Below, in pieces: positions 1 to 8,923 of a stretch of 64,000 bases of DNA. The translations under genes and the position numbers were made by a program. The notes under the pieces were generated by a model. The model had not been told where the DNA came from. It saw only the letters and a program-made list of their open reading frames with translations, and searched no databases. How positions within the stretch are numbered: position 1 is the stretch's first letter; every line of letters starts with the position of its first letter. Source of the DNA: Pandoraea capi (lineage in GTDB: Bacteria > Pseudomonadota > Gammaproteobacteria > Burkholderiales > Burkholderiaceae). The DNA lies in contig NZ_CABPRV010000006.1 of assembly GCF_902459735.1 (NCBI RefSeq), positions 1 through 64,000 on the forward strand. Direction: 5' to 3'.

Positions 1-942
1 AGCAATCTGGCGAAAGTTTTGGTTGTGGCAGAACACGACAATCAATCAATCAAATCGGCCACGCTGAACACGGTAGCGGCGGCGCTGCAATGCGGCGACG
101 ACGTGCACGTGCTGGTCGCGGGCAACAACGCGAAGGCGGCGGCCGACGCGGCTGCGCAGATCGCGGGCGTGAAGAAGGTGCTGCTGGCGGATGCGCCGTA
201 TTTCGGCGACGGTCTGGCCGAGAACATCGCTGACGAGGTGGTGTCGCTCGCAGGCGGCTACACGCACATCCTGGCCAACGCGACGGCATACGGCAAGAAC
301 ATCGCCCCGCGCGTGGCCGCGCTGCTGGACGTGGCGCAGATCTCGGACATCACGAAGGTCGACGGCGCCGACACGTTCGAGCGCCCGATCTACGCGGGTA
401 ACGCGATTGCGACGGTGCAAAGCGCGGACAAGGTGAAGGTGATCACGGTGCGCTCGACGGGCTTCGACCCGGCGGCGGCCACGGGCGGCAGCGCAGCGGT
501 GGAAGCTGTTGCGGCCACGCCGGACGCGGGTCTGTCGCAGTTCGTGGGCCGTGAAGTGACGAAGCTGGACCGTCCGGAACTGACCTCGGCGAAGATCATC
601 GTCTCGGGCGGTCGCGGGCTGGGCAGCGGTGAGAACTACACGAAGGTGCTGGAGCCGCTGGCGGACAAGCTGGGTGCCGCGCTGGGCGCTTCGCGCGCCG
701 CGGTGGACGCGGGCTACGTGCCCAACGACTATCAGGTGGGTCAGACGGGCAAGATCGTGGCGCCGCAGTTGTACGTGGCGGTGGGCATCTCGGGCGCAAT
801 CCAGCACCTGGCCGGGATGAAGGATTCGAAGGTGATCGTGGCGATCAACAAGGATCCGGAAGCACCGATCTTCTCGGTGGCCGATTACGGTCTGGTGGGT
901 GATCTGTTCACCGTCGTGCCGGAACTCACGGGCGCGCTGTAA
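1..942 (+). CDS. etfA: Electron transfer flavoprotein alpha subunit (5' end cut by window)
   Basis: EtfA pairs with EtfB in the cytoplasm. It carries electrons from acyl-CoA dehydrogenases and similar flavoenzymes to the membrane ETF:quinone oxidoreductase. The frame is open from base 1 ([12 protein letters not shown]), so the ATG almost certainly sits just before the window; the in-frame TTG at 19 is not the start. With that Met the protein is about 314 residues, normal for the family. The C-terminal FAD-binding half is complete and shows [36 protein letters not shown] and [11 protein letters not shown]. etfB would be expected immediately upstream. The nearby acyl-CoA dehydrogenase (11911) is a plausible electron donor. 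Confidence 0.95.
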   Translation, partial: SNLAKVLVVAEHDNQSIKSATLNTVAAALQCGDDVHVLVAGNNAKAAADAAAQIAGVKKVLLADAPYFGDGLAENIADEVVSLAGGYTHILANATAYGKNIAPRVAALLDVAQISDITKVDGADTFERPIYAGNAIATVQSADKVKVITVRSTGFDPAAATGGSAAVEAVAATPDAGLSQFVGREVTKLDRPELTSAKIIVSGGRGLGSGENYTKVLEPLADKLGAALGASRAAVDAGYVPNDYQVGQTGKIVAPQLYVAVGISGAIQHLAGMKDSKVIVAINKDPEAPIFSVADYGLVGDLFTVVPELTGAL

Positions 943-966
943 GCGTCCAGACGTCCGCCTGGAAGT

Positions 967-997
967 CCGGGCAACGGGTGTCGATCCCGTTGTCCGG
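967..997 (+). terminator. Hairpin after etfA, probable terminator
   Basis: A 12-bp stem (967-978 with 86-97 of the same line, i.e. 986-997) closes a 7-nt loop. It has one G-U wobble on the plus strand. It starts 25 bases after the etfA stop. Only a short T stretch (TCTTT) follows, so termination efficiency is uncertain. Confidence 0.5.
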
Positions 998-1116
998 TCT
1001 TTCGGCTGGCATCAGTCGCAGAACCTCCGCCAGTCTGTCATCGACTGGCGGTCGATTCGCACCCTTCTCGTCCACATACGAATCGGGCATTCTCGAACGG
1101 CAAACAGGGAACAGCG

Positions 1117-2223
1117 ATGGACAAAGTCGATTGCGTCGTGATCGGCGCGGGCGTGGTGGGATTGGCCGTCGCGCGTGCGATGGCCCAGGCCGGACGCGAG
1201 GTCGTCGTCCTGGAGTCCGGGCGCGCCATCGGCACCGGCACGAGTTCGCGCAACAGCGAAGTCATTCACGGCGGCATCTACTATCCGCCTGGCTCGCGCA
1301 AGGCGACGCTGTGCGTCGAGGGCAAGCACCGGCTGTACGAGTTCTGTGCGTCGCACGGCGTGGAGCATCGGCGATGCGGCAAGCTGATCGTGGCGACGAC
1401 CGATCATCAGGTCGGCGAACTGGAGGTCATTGCCGCCAACGCACGCGCGAGCGGCGTCGACGATCTTCGCTGGCTCAGCGCCGGGGAAGTGGCGCAACTC
1501 GAACCTGAATTGCACGCATTTGGTGCATTGCTCTCACCGTCAACGGGCATTGTCGACAGTCACGGTTTCATGCTGGCGTTGCAGGGTGACGCCGAGAACG
1601 CCGGCACAATGCTGGCCTTCGACGCTCGTGTCACCTGTGCCCGCGTGGGCGGCCTGGACGGCATCGAACTGGACGTTGAAACCGATGGCGTCACGTCGAC
1701 GTTGCTTGCGGCAACCGTCATCAACAGCGCAGGGCTCCACGCGGTGGACATTGCGCGGCGATTCGAGGGGCTGCCGTCCGAACACATTCCACAGCGCTAT
1801 TACGCCAAGGGCAGTTACTTCACCTGTGCGCAGCGGGCGCCGTTCACGCATCTGATCTATCCCGTGCCGGAGCCGGGCGGGCTGGGCGTGCATCTGACGC
1901 TGGATCTGGGTGGGCAGGCGCGTTTCGGGCCGAACGTCGAATGGGTCGACGATATCGACTACACGGTGAATCCGTCGGATGGCGATGGCTTTTACGAGGC
2001 GGTGCGCCGCTATTGGCCGACGTTGGCGGACGGCGCATTGCAACCGGGCTATGCGGGGATTCGTCCGAAGATCAGCGGACCGGGCGAGCCGGCAGCGGAT
2101 TTTCGTATCGACGGGCCTGCCGTGCATGGCGTGGCGGGACTCGTAAACCTGTTCGGCATCGAGTCGCCGGGTCTTACGGCATCGTTGGCCATTGCCGAAG
2201 CGGTACGCGCAGCACTTGCCTGA
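1117..2223 (+). CDS. FAD-dependent oxidoreductase, L-2-hydroxyglutarate oxidase-like
   Basis: A DAO-family flavoprotein of 368 residues. The N-terminal dinucleotide-binding motif GAGVVG is at residues 10-15. The segment [14 protein letters not shown] near residue 50 and the [10 protein letters not shown] segment near residue 85 are typical of the L-2-hydroxyglutarate oxidase group (LhgO/LhgD/L2HGDH). The C-terminus has a second FAD-contact region ([25 protein letters not shown]). E. coli LhgO is about 50 residues longer, so the substrate is not certain; another 2-hydroxy acid is possible. It lies 175 bases after etfA, and enzymes of this group pass electrons to ETF or quinone, so the adjacency makes sense. 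The start is the ATG at 1117, with a weak GGGA ribosome site. Confidence 0.75.
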   Translation: MDKVDCVVIGAGVVGLAVARAMAQAGREVVVLESGRAIGTGTSSRNSEVIHGGIYYPPGSRKATLCVEGKHRLYEFCASHGVEHRRCGKLIVATTDHQVGELEVIAANARASGVDDLRWLSAGEVAQLEPELHAFGALLSPSTGIVDSHGFMLALQGDAENAGTMLAFDARVTCARVGGLDGIELDVETDGVTSTLLAATVINSAGLHAVDIARRFEGLPSEHIPQRYYAKGSYFTCAQRAPFTHLIYPVPEPGGLGVHLTLDLGGQARFGPNVEWVDDIDYTVNPSDGDGFYEAVRRYWPTLADGALQPGYAGIRPKISGPGEPAADFRIDGPAVHGVAGLVNLFGIESPGLTASLAIAEAVRAALA

Positions 2224-2452
2224 CGCGACACATCGGGCATGTCGCGAGGCACAATTCGCGAGATGGACCGCCCGGCCACATCTCGCCTAGATATCGTCTG
2301 TCGACGACTTGCAGACTGCTTTGACTGCTTATCTGGCTAACCCCGTGATTCCTTGACGACGGTGCTGCGAGCATTGCGCAGCCTTCCTGTCGACCGGAAT
2401 CCATGCATCGGTAGACTTGCGTGAGCCGGTGTGCGGGTCAGCACACCTGCTA

Positions 2453-2848
2453 TCAGCGCATGGCAACCGGCGGCTTCCACGAAGCCGGATTCGTCCAGAA
2501 CACACCACGCAGGCGATCGGTATCGCCGCACGGCGTGCTGCGGGCCGGCTTGCTGATTTGACCTGCACAGGCGCTGATATCGCGGCCCGATTGTTGCAGG
2601 CGTTTCAGGATCGTATCGAGCATGCCCGATTCGCGCCATTCGTTCAGTTTGCGACGGCAGGTCGGCACGGAGGGGTACTGCATGGGCAGCTTGGACCAGC
2701 TCTCGCCAGTGAACAGCACCCACAAGACAGCATTGGTCAGCGTGCGCTGCTCGACTTGAGGGCGTCCGCGTCGTTCCGTACGGACCGGTCGGTCGCAAAT
2801 CAGATCACGCAGGGCGTGCCATTCAACGTCGCTCAGTTCATTAAACAT
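2453..2848 (-). CDS. Stand-alone IS5-type transposase N-terminal domain (DUF4096-like)
   Basis: A 131-residue protein read from the ATG at 2848 with no strong ribosome site. The first 75 residues (MFNELSDVEW, GRPQVEQRTLTNAVLW, GESWSKLP, PTCRRKLNEW) match the small helical domain that begins IS5-family transposases. The catalytic DDE part is absent. The tail after residue 95 does not resemble a transposase. I saw no terminal inverted repeats, no target duplication and no second frame with a DDE domain within 700 bases. Either it is the remnant of an old insertion or a domesticated DNA-binding protein; the intact reading frame leaves both open. An alternative longer frame up to 3313 has no recognisable content. 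Confidence 0.55.
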   Translation of the reverse strand: MFNELSDVEWHALRDLICDRPVRTERRGRPQVEQRTLTNAVLWVLFTGESWSKLPMQYPSVPTCRRKLNEWRESGMLDTILKRLQQSGRDISACAGQISKPARSTPCGDTDRLRGVFWTNPASWKPPVAMR

Positions 2849-3077
2849 AACACCTCGACCCAAAACAAACGGAGGCGCCGCAGGGGGCGAGTCCGGGCTT
2901 CGCGATCTGGTCCGTACCGGTGCAATCTGGTGCGGACTTATCGTCAAAACTCGGCCAAGGCGGCGTCGATCCCCGATGCTGGAAATACAAGCAACAAGCA
3001 TGCCAGGGCATCGGGTTCTCTCGTGAAGAACACCGCGGGCGGGTCGAACCACACTGCGAAGGGAGCGTTTGACCAGC

Positions 3078-3105
3078 AAAAAAACGCCCACTTGGCAGGT
3101 GGGCG
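3078..3105 (-). terminator. Intrinsic terminator, minus strand
   Basis: A perfect 7-bp G/C stem (3085-3091 with 3099-3105) has a 7-nt loop and is followed on the minus strand by seven T (3084-3078). It has no T-tract on the plus strand, so it points left. No coding gene ends here. Confidence 0.75.
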
Positions 3106-3153
3106 CAGCTCCTGAGTGGCTATTGGGATAGGCAATCGCAAAAGCGTCAGGAG
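3078..3153 (-). ncRNA. Candidate minus-strand small RNA with three-way junction and terminator
   Basis: Read on the minus strand, bases 3153-3109 form a 7-bp closing stem (CTCCTGA with TCAGGAG) around two small hairpins (CGC-TTTT-GCG and ATTG/CAAT). This is followed directly by an intrinsic terminator at 3105-3078. No protein gene is recognisable upstream on that strand. A TTGACA lies at 3244-3239 on the minus strand, but no good -10 box follows at the right distance. The pyrimidine-rich UUUUCUCCUG at the start could pair with Shine-Dalgarno sequences. This is structure read by eye, not a match to a known family. Confidence 0.3.
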
Positions 3154-3631
3154 AAAAGGAATACGTGCCTTTTGGCCAGTCCGGATCGTTTATTGTTCTC
3201 GGCCCCGGCCAGGGTGTCTCGCTCCACATGCGCCAGCTTGTCAAGCTTGCAGGCGCAATGATGACAAAAAGCGGGGGTCGACGCGCTTCGGAATTACCCC
3301 CATTGCGGTGCATGGGGGGCGCCGAAGGCGAAGGGCGTCGGAACGGCGCGAATTGTCAGGCCGCCTGCCCAAGATGAGTGCCAGCCTGCGCTCCGATAGG
3401 GCACTGTGTCGCGAGAATGGGCGCAACCTGTCGCAACCGAACATTGACATCGGCGCAACCGGCTCTCGCGTGGTGAGAAAGTTTTTTCGGTGAAGTGGCC
3501 CGGTCGAGTCATGGTCTTCCGTCATGGTCGGGTAGCGGGACCGTAGCCTATAATGTGCGCCTTCCATGAATATCGTCTATCGGCTGCGCGGACCCGCCGC
3601 ACACCGGTCGGCGCCATTGTGCGCAAACGGC
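3154..3631. other. Gene-free stretch before the IclR gene
   Basis: About 480 bases with no convincing gene on either strand; the open frames have no recognisable domain. A TATAAT hexamer at 3549-3554 could serve as the -10 box for the IclR gene, giving a start of transcription near 3560, but no clear -35 box precedes it. Confidence 0.4.
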
Positions 3632-4435
3632 ATGAGCAACGACAGCGATAACAAATACTCGGTTCCGGGCCTTGAGCGCGGCCTGCGCATTCTCATGACG
3701 TTCTCGGCGCGCGAGCCGGTGCTGGCCGGGGCGGACCTGGCGCGGCGTCTGGACATTCCGCGCTCGACGGTTTTTCGCTTGCTGCAAACGCTTGAGGCGG
3801 AAGGCTTCATCGAGAAGGCGGGCGATGATCGTCACTATCGGCTCGGTGTGGCGGTGCTGCGCCTCGGTTTCGAATATCTGAACTCGCTCGAACTCACGGA
3901 TCTCGGCACGCCGGTGATCGAGAAGCTGCGCGATGCGACGGGTTTTTCGAGCCATATTCTGATTCTCGATCAGCGCGATGCGGTTTTCGTCGCCAAGGCG
4001 GCTAGCCGCGAGCTGGTGTTCGGCACGGTGCGTGTGGGTACGCGTCTGCCCGCTCATGCGACTGCCGTGGGTCATATCCTGCTCGGCGACTATTCGCTGC
4101 CTTCGCTCAAACAGCTTTATCCGGAACGTAAGCTCGAAGCGTTCACTGCACATACGCCGACGACGGTGGACGCGCTGCACCGCGTGGTGCAAGAGGACAT
4201 CGCCCGTGGCTACAGCATGAGCCAGGCCTTCTTCGAACAAAACATTTCGACGATTGCCGCCCCGGTGCGCAATCATCGTGGCCAGATCGCCGCCGTCATC
4301 AGCGTGACGATTCCGCAAGCGCGCGTGGAAGCCGATCTGCTCGAGAACGGGATCGTCGAGAAAGTGGTATCTGCTGCCGATGAGCTTTCCCATAAGCTCA
4401 ACTATCGGGCTGAGCGGGTTGGGGTTTTGGGCTGA
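3632..4435 (+). CDS. IclR-family transcriptional regulator
   Basis: A DNA-binding regulator of 267 residues. The N-terminal winged helix (GLERGLRILMTFSAREPV, then LARRLDIPRSTVFRLLQTLE) covers about residues 10-75. The C-terminal IclR effector domain shows DLGTPVIEKLRDATGFSSH, RVGTRLPAHATAVGHILL and ISTIAAPVRNHRGQIAAVI. The frame also opens at 3566 (22 residues longer), but the TATAAT at 3549 would then leave almost no leader, so I prefer 3632. IclR proteins usually control catabolic genes nearby. The porin (5083) and ACS-type MFS transporter (6293) downstream are the obvious targets, although 650 bases and a repeat pair separate them. Confidence 0.85.
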   Translation: MSNDSDNKYSVPGLERGLRILMTFSAREPVLAGADLARRLDIPRSTVFRLLQTLEAEGFIEKAGDDRHYRLGVAVLRLGFEYLNSLELTDLGTPVIEKLRDATGFSSHILILDQRDAVFVAKAASRELVFGTVRVGTRLPAHATAVGHILLGDYSLPSLKQLYPERKLEAFTAHTPTTVDALHRVVQEDIARGYSMSQAFFEQNISTIAAPVRNHRGQIAAVISVTIPQARVEADLLENGIVEKVVSAADELSHKLNYRAERVGVLG

Positions 4436-4489
4436 GCTTTTGTGGTCTGCTGATTTTTAACCCTGCGGTCTTATACCCTCGCTGTCCTT

Positions 4490-4581
4490 TCTTTGCCTCC
4501 GGGCAGCGCCGATACCCGGCCCCTGACTCCGCTCCACTACCTTTAAGTCGCTACGTCAGGGGCCGGCTATCGCCGCCACTC
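4490..4581 (+). repeat. Palindromic repeat, copy 1 of a tandem pair
   Basis: About 92 bases forming an imperfect long hairpin. The left arm (GCCGATACCCGGCCCCTGAC) faces the right arm (GTCAGGGGCCGGCTATCGCC) across a spacer CTCCGCTCCACTACCTTTAAG plus a few bases. A second copy starts at 4629. This copy has four C in the left arm and four G in the right arm at the point where copy 2 has five and five. The size and arrangement resemble a REP doublet (REPIN). Confidence 0.75.
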
Positions 4582-4628
4582 GTGTTTCCCCCAGTTGAAC
4601 CATCGGTGTGCGCCGCCCGCTGTTCTCT

Positions 4629-4721
4629 CTTTACTTCCGGGCAGCGCCGATACCCGGCCCCCTGACTCCGCTCCACTACCTTTAAGTCGCTGCGTCAGGG
4701 GGCCGGCTATCGCCGCCACTC
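4629..4721 (+). repeat. Palindromic repeat, copy 2 of a tandem pair
   Basis: About 93 bases, nearly identical to 4490-4581. Against copy 1, one C is inserted in the left arm and one matching G in the right arm, so the stem is kept. The loop differs by one base (CTACG versus CTGCG). Only these two copies were seen in the window. Confidence 0.75.
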
Positions 4722-4942
4722 ATATGCCCGGCCGCTTCTCCATGAATCGGCTGTCGCTTGCTTCGTCACTCGGTTCCGGTGTGTCGCCATGCCACTCGTC
4801 TGTTAACGAATGCCGTCGACCTCGGGGATCGAACGCGCCCTCAATTTTTTTCGCAGACGCGCGACACCTTTGTCATTAGCATCTGCGCAACATCAATAAG
4901 CATTTACTTATTTTCTGCTTGTCTCACTGAAATCGCGTCGCC

Positions 4943-4989
4943 ATAATTGTCTTACCTATTAATCATTGTTTCATATGTAAGACAATAAT
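4943..4989. promoter_or_regulatory. Inverted repeat upstream of porin, possible operator
   Basis: ATTGTCTTAC at 4946-4955 faces GTAAGACAAT at 4977-4986, a perfect 10-bp inverted repeat across 21 bases; it extends to 13 bp with one mismatch. It lies in an AT-rich stretch about 95 bases before the porin start. The spacing of two helical turns between arms suits a dimeric regulator, possibly the IclR protein at 3632. Confidence 0.45.
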
Positions 4990-5082
4990 GATGCTTCGGC
5001 CGGGACGTCATGTTGGACACCGACCGTGCCGGCAAAAGGGGGCAACATAGCCCCGAAGCATCAGCGCGCATAACAGGAGTGG

Positions 5083-6186
5083 ATGGTGAAGAGACGCAGT
5101 AAACGCGCCACTGGCCTTACGGTCGGTCTGGCAGGTCTCGCATGCGCTGGCGCAGCACATGCCGCAGGCAATTCGTTGCAGATTTACGGGACGGTCGACG
5201 ACGGCCTCACTTATGTGAGCAATCAGGGCGGTGGCCGCCTGTTCAAGATGGACGCGGGCATCGGGCAGCCTGACCGCTTTGGTCTTAAGGGGCGCGAGGA
5301 CCTCGGTGGCGGCCTCGCCGCCGTCTTTCAACTGGAACAAGGTTTCAATACCAGCTCCGGCGCGCTGATCAATAGCGGCGTGGAGTGGAATCGTCAGGCC
5401 TGGGTCGGGCTGGCGAGCGATCGATTCGGCACGGTGTCGATCGGTCACCAGACAGACTTCATGCAGGATGTCTCGATTCGCTATTCGAACGGCTTCTGGC
5501 AACACAATCTGTATGCCTATCACCCGGGCAACCTCGACAATCTGGCGAATTCGTCGCAGATCGATAATGCCGTGAAGTGGAACAGCACGAGTTTTCATGG
5601 TCTGACCGGTGGCCTGATGTACGGCTTCGCGGGCGGGAACGCGCAGGGCCGCACGGTCGGTGGCTACCTGAGGTACGACAACGGACCGCTGTCGGTCGCC
5701 GCCACTTACGTAGGCATCAACAAGCGGACGTTCGATTTTTCTTCGCGTCTCGGCATTTCGTCGTTGTTCGGTCAGTCAGCCCTTTCCGCAACGAAGCTTT
5801 TCCAGTCGGATGCCGTGAACAACACCGGTATCGGCGCTTCGTATCGTCTCTCGTCGCGCTGGAACGTGCACGCGCTCTACACCCGCAGCGAAGTCCGCGC
5901 ACCCGGCGGCTCGGGCAACATGTTCAACTACGACGTCGGCACGGAGTACCGCGTGACGGAGGCGAACGCGCTCACGCTCGGCTATTCGTATTCGTCGTTC
6001 AATCACACGCACTACAACCAGATCGAAGCGGGGGACCTGTATTCGTTCTCGAAACGTACGCAATTGCAGGCACAAGTGACCTATATCGCCGCAACGGGTA
6101 ACAACCATGCCGCGTCGTATCCGATCGGTGCGTCGAGCAATCACGACCAGATGTTGCTGCGCGTTGGGATGTATCACAGCTTTTAA
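5083..6186 (+). CDS. Gram-negative trimeric porin (Burkholderia/Bordetella type)
   Basis: An outer-membrane general-diffusion porin of 367 residues. The signal peptide (positive MVKRRSKRA, hydrophobic core, cleavage after AHA at about residue 27) leads into NSLQIYGTVDDGLTY, the classic first strand. FGLKGREDLGGGLAAVFQLEQGF, with NRQAWVGL and FGTVSIGHQTD, forms the conserved N-terminal block, and the protein ends in YHSF with the terminal Phe needed for barrel assembly. The start is ATG 5083 after an AGGAG-like site. It lies 106 bases before an ACS-type MFS transporter, suggesting that both serve uptake of the same small anionic substrate. Confidence 0.93.
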   Translation: MVKRRSKRATGLTVGLAGLACAGAAHAAGNSLQIYGTVDDGLTYVSNQGGGRLFKMDAGIGQPDRFGLKGREDLGGGLAAVFQLEQGFNTSSGALINSGVEWNRQAWVGLASDRFGTVSIGHQTDFMQDVSIRYSNGFWQHNLYAYHPGNLDNLANSSQIDNAVKWNSTSFHGLTGGLMYGFAGGNAQGRTVGGYLRYDNGPLSVAATYVGINKRTFDFSSRLGISSLFGQSALSATKLFQSDAVNNTGIGASYRLSSRWNVHALYTRSEVRAPGGSGNMFNYDVGTEYRVTEANALTLGYSYSSFNHTHYNQIEAGDLYSFSKRTQLQAQVTYIAATGNNHAASYPIGASSNHDQMLLRVGMYHSF

Positions 6187-6292
6187 GTCGCCAACCCACG
6201 GGCGCCAATGTCACAGATGGCCCCGTCGATGTCGGTGATGGCCGGTTTCCGGTGGTGACCCCGAGGCGCCACCGCACATTACGAGATGCAAT

Positions 6293-7657
6293 ATGTCAGT
6301 TCCTCTGCCCCCGTCGTCTTCGTCCCCGCAGCGCCCGTCGCGGGTGCGCTACTGGATGCTTTTTCTGGTCTTCGTCGGTACGGTCATTAATTATGTGGAC
6401 CGCGCCAATCTCTCGGTCGCGGCGCCGATGCTCAAGCAGGAGTTCGGTCTCGGCCCTGTCGAGCTGGGCTTCATTTTTTCTGCATACGCGTGGACGTATG
6501 TGATCGCGAACATCCCCGGCGGCTGGGTGATCGACCGCTTCGGCACGCGTGCCATCTATGGCGTGGCCATTCTCAGTTGGTCGGTGCTTACCTTCATGCA
6601 GGGCTTCACTTCACGCTTTGCCACGCTCTTCGGTATGCGACTCGGCGTGGGCGTGGCCGAAGCGCCGACGTTTCCGGTGAATAACCGGGTCGTCTCGATC
6701 TGGTTCGCGCAGCGTGAGCGAGGTGTCGCGACCAGCGTCTATCTCGTCGGTCAGTACATCGGTATGGCCGCGCTCACACCGGTACTGTTCTGGATTGCCC
6801 ATACCTGGGGCTGGCGCGAGATTTTCTATGCGACGGGCTTGCTTGGCATCGTCTGGGCCGGCGTGTGGTTCGCGGGGTATCGCGATCCCGATAAATGCCG
6901 GTGGGTGAACGCTGCCGAGCTTGACCATATTCGCAGCGGCGGAGCGCTCGTGGAAGCGAAGCCGCAAGCACTGGCGACGTCACAAAAGTTTCCGTGGCGC
7001 AAGCTGCTGGCGCTGTTCCGCAATCGTCAGATCATCGCGATCTGTGTGGGTAAGTTCGCCTCGCTGTCGTCGCTTTACTTTTTCCTGACGTGGTTCCCGA
7101 CCTACCTGATCACCGAGCGTCACATGACGGTGCTCAAGGCGGGTGGCATGACGTCGGTGCCGTTCGTGGCCGCCTCCATCGGGGTTGTCTGCGGCGGTTT
7201 GCTCTCGGACTGGCTACTGCGCCGAGGTGTCGCGGTCGGCACGGCGCGCAAGACGCCGATCGTCACCGGCCTGCTGCTCGTGCCGACGATGTCGCTTACC
7301 GTGCTCACCGATGCCAACTGGCTCGTCATCGCCATCATGTCGTTCGCCTTCTTCGCACAAGGCGTGGCGTCGGCGTCGTGGTCGCTCGTCGCGGACATCG
7401 CGCCCAAAGGAATGGTCGGGATCACAGGGGGCGCGGTGAACTTCGCCGGCAATCTCTCGGGCATCATCACGCCCATCGCGATCGGCTTCATCGTGAAAGC
7501 GACGGGCTCGTTCGGTTGGGCGCTCGGCCTCATCAGCCTCTTCGCGATTGCCGGCGTGCTGTGCTATCTGTTACTGCTCGGCGAAGTCAAACGTATCGAA
7601 CTCGATGACGACGATGACGAGCGCAGCGCCGTCGGTGCCAAAGCGCGGACGGCCTGA
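6293..7657 (+). CDS. MFS transporter, anion:cation symporter (ACS) type
   Basis: An inner-membrane transporter of 454 residues with 12 predicted membrane spans in two blocks of six, separated by a charged loop near residues 215-245. The signatures are typical of the ACS family that includes the glucarate, galactarate and hexuronate carriers: NYVDRANLSVAAP in span 1, FGTRAIYG after span 2, and GVAEAPTFPVNNRVVSIWF after span 4. The tail is very acidic (IELDDDDDERSA). Substrate cannot be read from the sequence; a sugar acid or aromatic acid is likely. It follows the porin closely and precedes a convergent AraC regulator. Confidence 0.9.
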   Translation: MSVPLPPSSSSPQRPSRVRYWMLFLVFVGTVINYVDRANLSVAAPMLKQEFGLGPVELGFIFSAYAWTYVIANIPGGWVIDRFGTRAIYGVAILSWSVLTFMQGFTSRFATLFGMRLGVGVAEAPTFPVNNRVVSIWFAQRERGVATSVYLVGQYIGMAALTPVLFWIAHTWGWREIFYATGLLGIVWAGVWFAGYRDPDKCRWVNAAELDHIRSGGALVEAKPQALATSQKFPWRKLLALFRNRQIIAICVGKFASLSSLYFFLTWFPTYLITERHMTVLKAGGMTSVPFVAASIGVVCGGLLSDWLLRRGVAVGTARKTPIVTGLLLVPTMSLTVLTDANWLVIAIMSFAFFAQGVASASWSLVADIAPKGMVGITGGAVNFAGNLSGIITPIAIGFIVKATGSFGWALGLISLFAIAGVLCYLLLLGEVKRIELDDDDDERSAVGAKARTA

Positions 7658-7716
7658 GTTGCAGCGGCGGGTCGCAGTCGAAGGACCGCCGCGCAACGAT
7701 TGCCGCGAGACCGGTG

Positions 7717-8727
7717 TCAGGCTTCCGCGGCCTGACGCCGGTAATCGCCGGGCCGTGCTCCCGTCCATTTCCTGAATGCACGGAAGAAGGCGCTGGGGTC
7801 CGCAAATCCCAACGACAGGGCGATTTCCAGCATCGGCTTCGACGTGTGGCATAGCGCGTGAATGGCGAGATCGCGTCGCAACTGGTCCTTGATCGACTGA
7901 TACGATTGGCCCTCATCTTCAAGCCGCCGACGCAACGTCGACGGCGTGGTGTTGAATTCACCCGCCAGCGTTTCGAACGCCGGCCAGCTATCCGTCGGCA
8001 TGGTCTTCAGACGTCGACGCACGCGTGCCACCATCCCCTTTGTGTTCTTGTACTTGAGGATGATGTTGCCGGGCGCGGCGCGCAGGAAGTCTTTCACGCT
8101 GACTTCGTTCTGCACGACAGGCAAATCAAGACACGCCGCGTCGAATTCGATGGCGGTGCGATCGGCATTGAAGACCAGCCGTGCCGAATACATCGTGCGG
8201 TACTCGTCGCTATACACCGGTTCCTCGAACGCGAAGTACGCCGTGCTCAGCGTGACGCGTCGCGCGATCAGCCAGCAAGTGAGCGCATAGAACAGGATCA
8301 GTAGCGTTTCATGACCGAAGATGCGCGGGGCTTGTGGGTCTGCGCGCTCATGGACTTCCAGCCGCGCGAGGGCGCCATCGCGCACCAGATGCATCACCAG
8401 ATCGTCGAGCAGCAGGCCGAAGAAACGCGAGGCGCGCTGCAATGCCTGCTCCAGCGTGCGGCACGCGACGACGCTGTGGCAGAGCATCGCAAAGCTGCCC
8501 ACTTTCATGCGACGCGAATCCTGACCGAAGAACTCGTCGTCCAGCGCGAGGCTGATGAGCCGCCACAGATGCGCATATCGATCGGCCGACACGCGGCCTT
8601 GCGGGTGCGTCAACAGCGAAGGCGCAATGTCGGCGGCCCGCAGTAATGCCGTCGGATCGCCGCCGAGTCGTTCGACGTGCGCCAATGCGTTAATCACGAA
8701 ATGTATCGAAATGCTGCCTTTTTCCAT
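7717..8727 (-). CDS. AraC-family regulator with OruR/ArgR-like N-terminal domain
   Basis: A regulator of 336 residues. The N-terminal two thirds is the arabinose-binding-like domain used by OruR- and ToxT-type AraC proteins (start MEKGSISIHFVINALAH; FGLLLDDLVMHLV; DPQAPRIFGHETLLILFYA). The C-terminal two helix-turn-helix units cover about residues 235-332, with ETLAGEFNTTPSTLRRRLE and IALSLGFADPSAFFRAFRKW followed by PGDYRR. It is convergent with the MFS transporter and precedes nothing in its own operon. Its target could be the SDR/acyl-CoA synthetase pair or the MFS gene; the sequence does not decide. Confidence 0.88.
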   Translation of the reverse strand: MEKGSISIHFVINALAHVERLGGDPTALLRAADIAPSLLTHPQGRVSADRYAHLWRLISLALDDEFFGQDSRRMKVGSFAMLCHSVVACRTLEQALQRASRFFGLLLDDLVMHLVRDGALARLEVHERADPQAPRIFGHETLLILFYALTCWLIARRVTLSTAYFAFEEPVYSDEYRTMYSARLVFNADRTAIEFDAACLDLPVVQNEVSVKDFLRAAPGNIILKYKNTKGMVARVRRRLKTMPTDSWPAFETLAGEFNTTPSTLRRRLEDEGQSYQSIKDQLRRDLAIHALCHTSKPMLEIALSLGFADPSAFFRAFRKWTGARPGDYRRQAAEA

Positions 8728-8923
8728 GCGTCGCGAATCGGAACCGGTGTAAAGCCGTAGCAGGGGGACGCAGGAATTCTAGCAGTGCGGGCCCTGATGG
8801 CGCTTCCGGTGCCGTCCGAAAAGCGGATCGGCGTATTCCGAACTCGCGGATGACGTCGCTCTGCGCGGTGTGGCGACGTCGTTCGCAGTGAAGGTTTCGT
8901 TGCCGGTCGATACCGGCAAAGTT

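Noticed and set aside
2944-3313. Minus-strand extension of the transposase-like ORF as a real N-terminal domain
   Set aside because: The extra residues show no domain or coding bias, and the stretch contains the strong minus-strand terminator at 3078-3105, which would cut the message.
4490-4721. CRISPR-like direct repeats
   Set aside because: Only two units, each itself a long palindrome, no regular short spacers and no cas genes.
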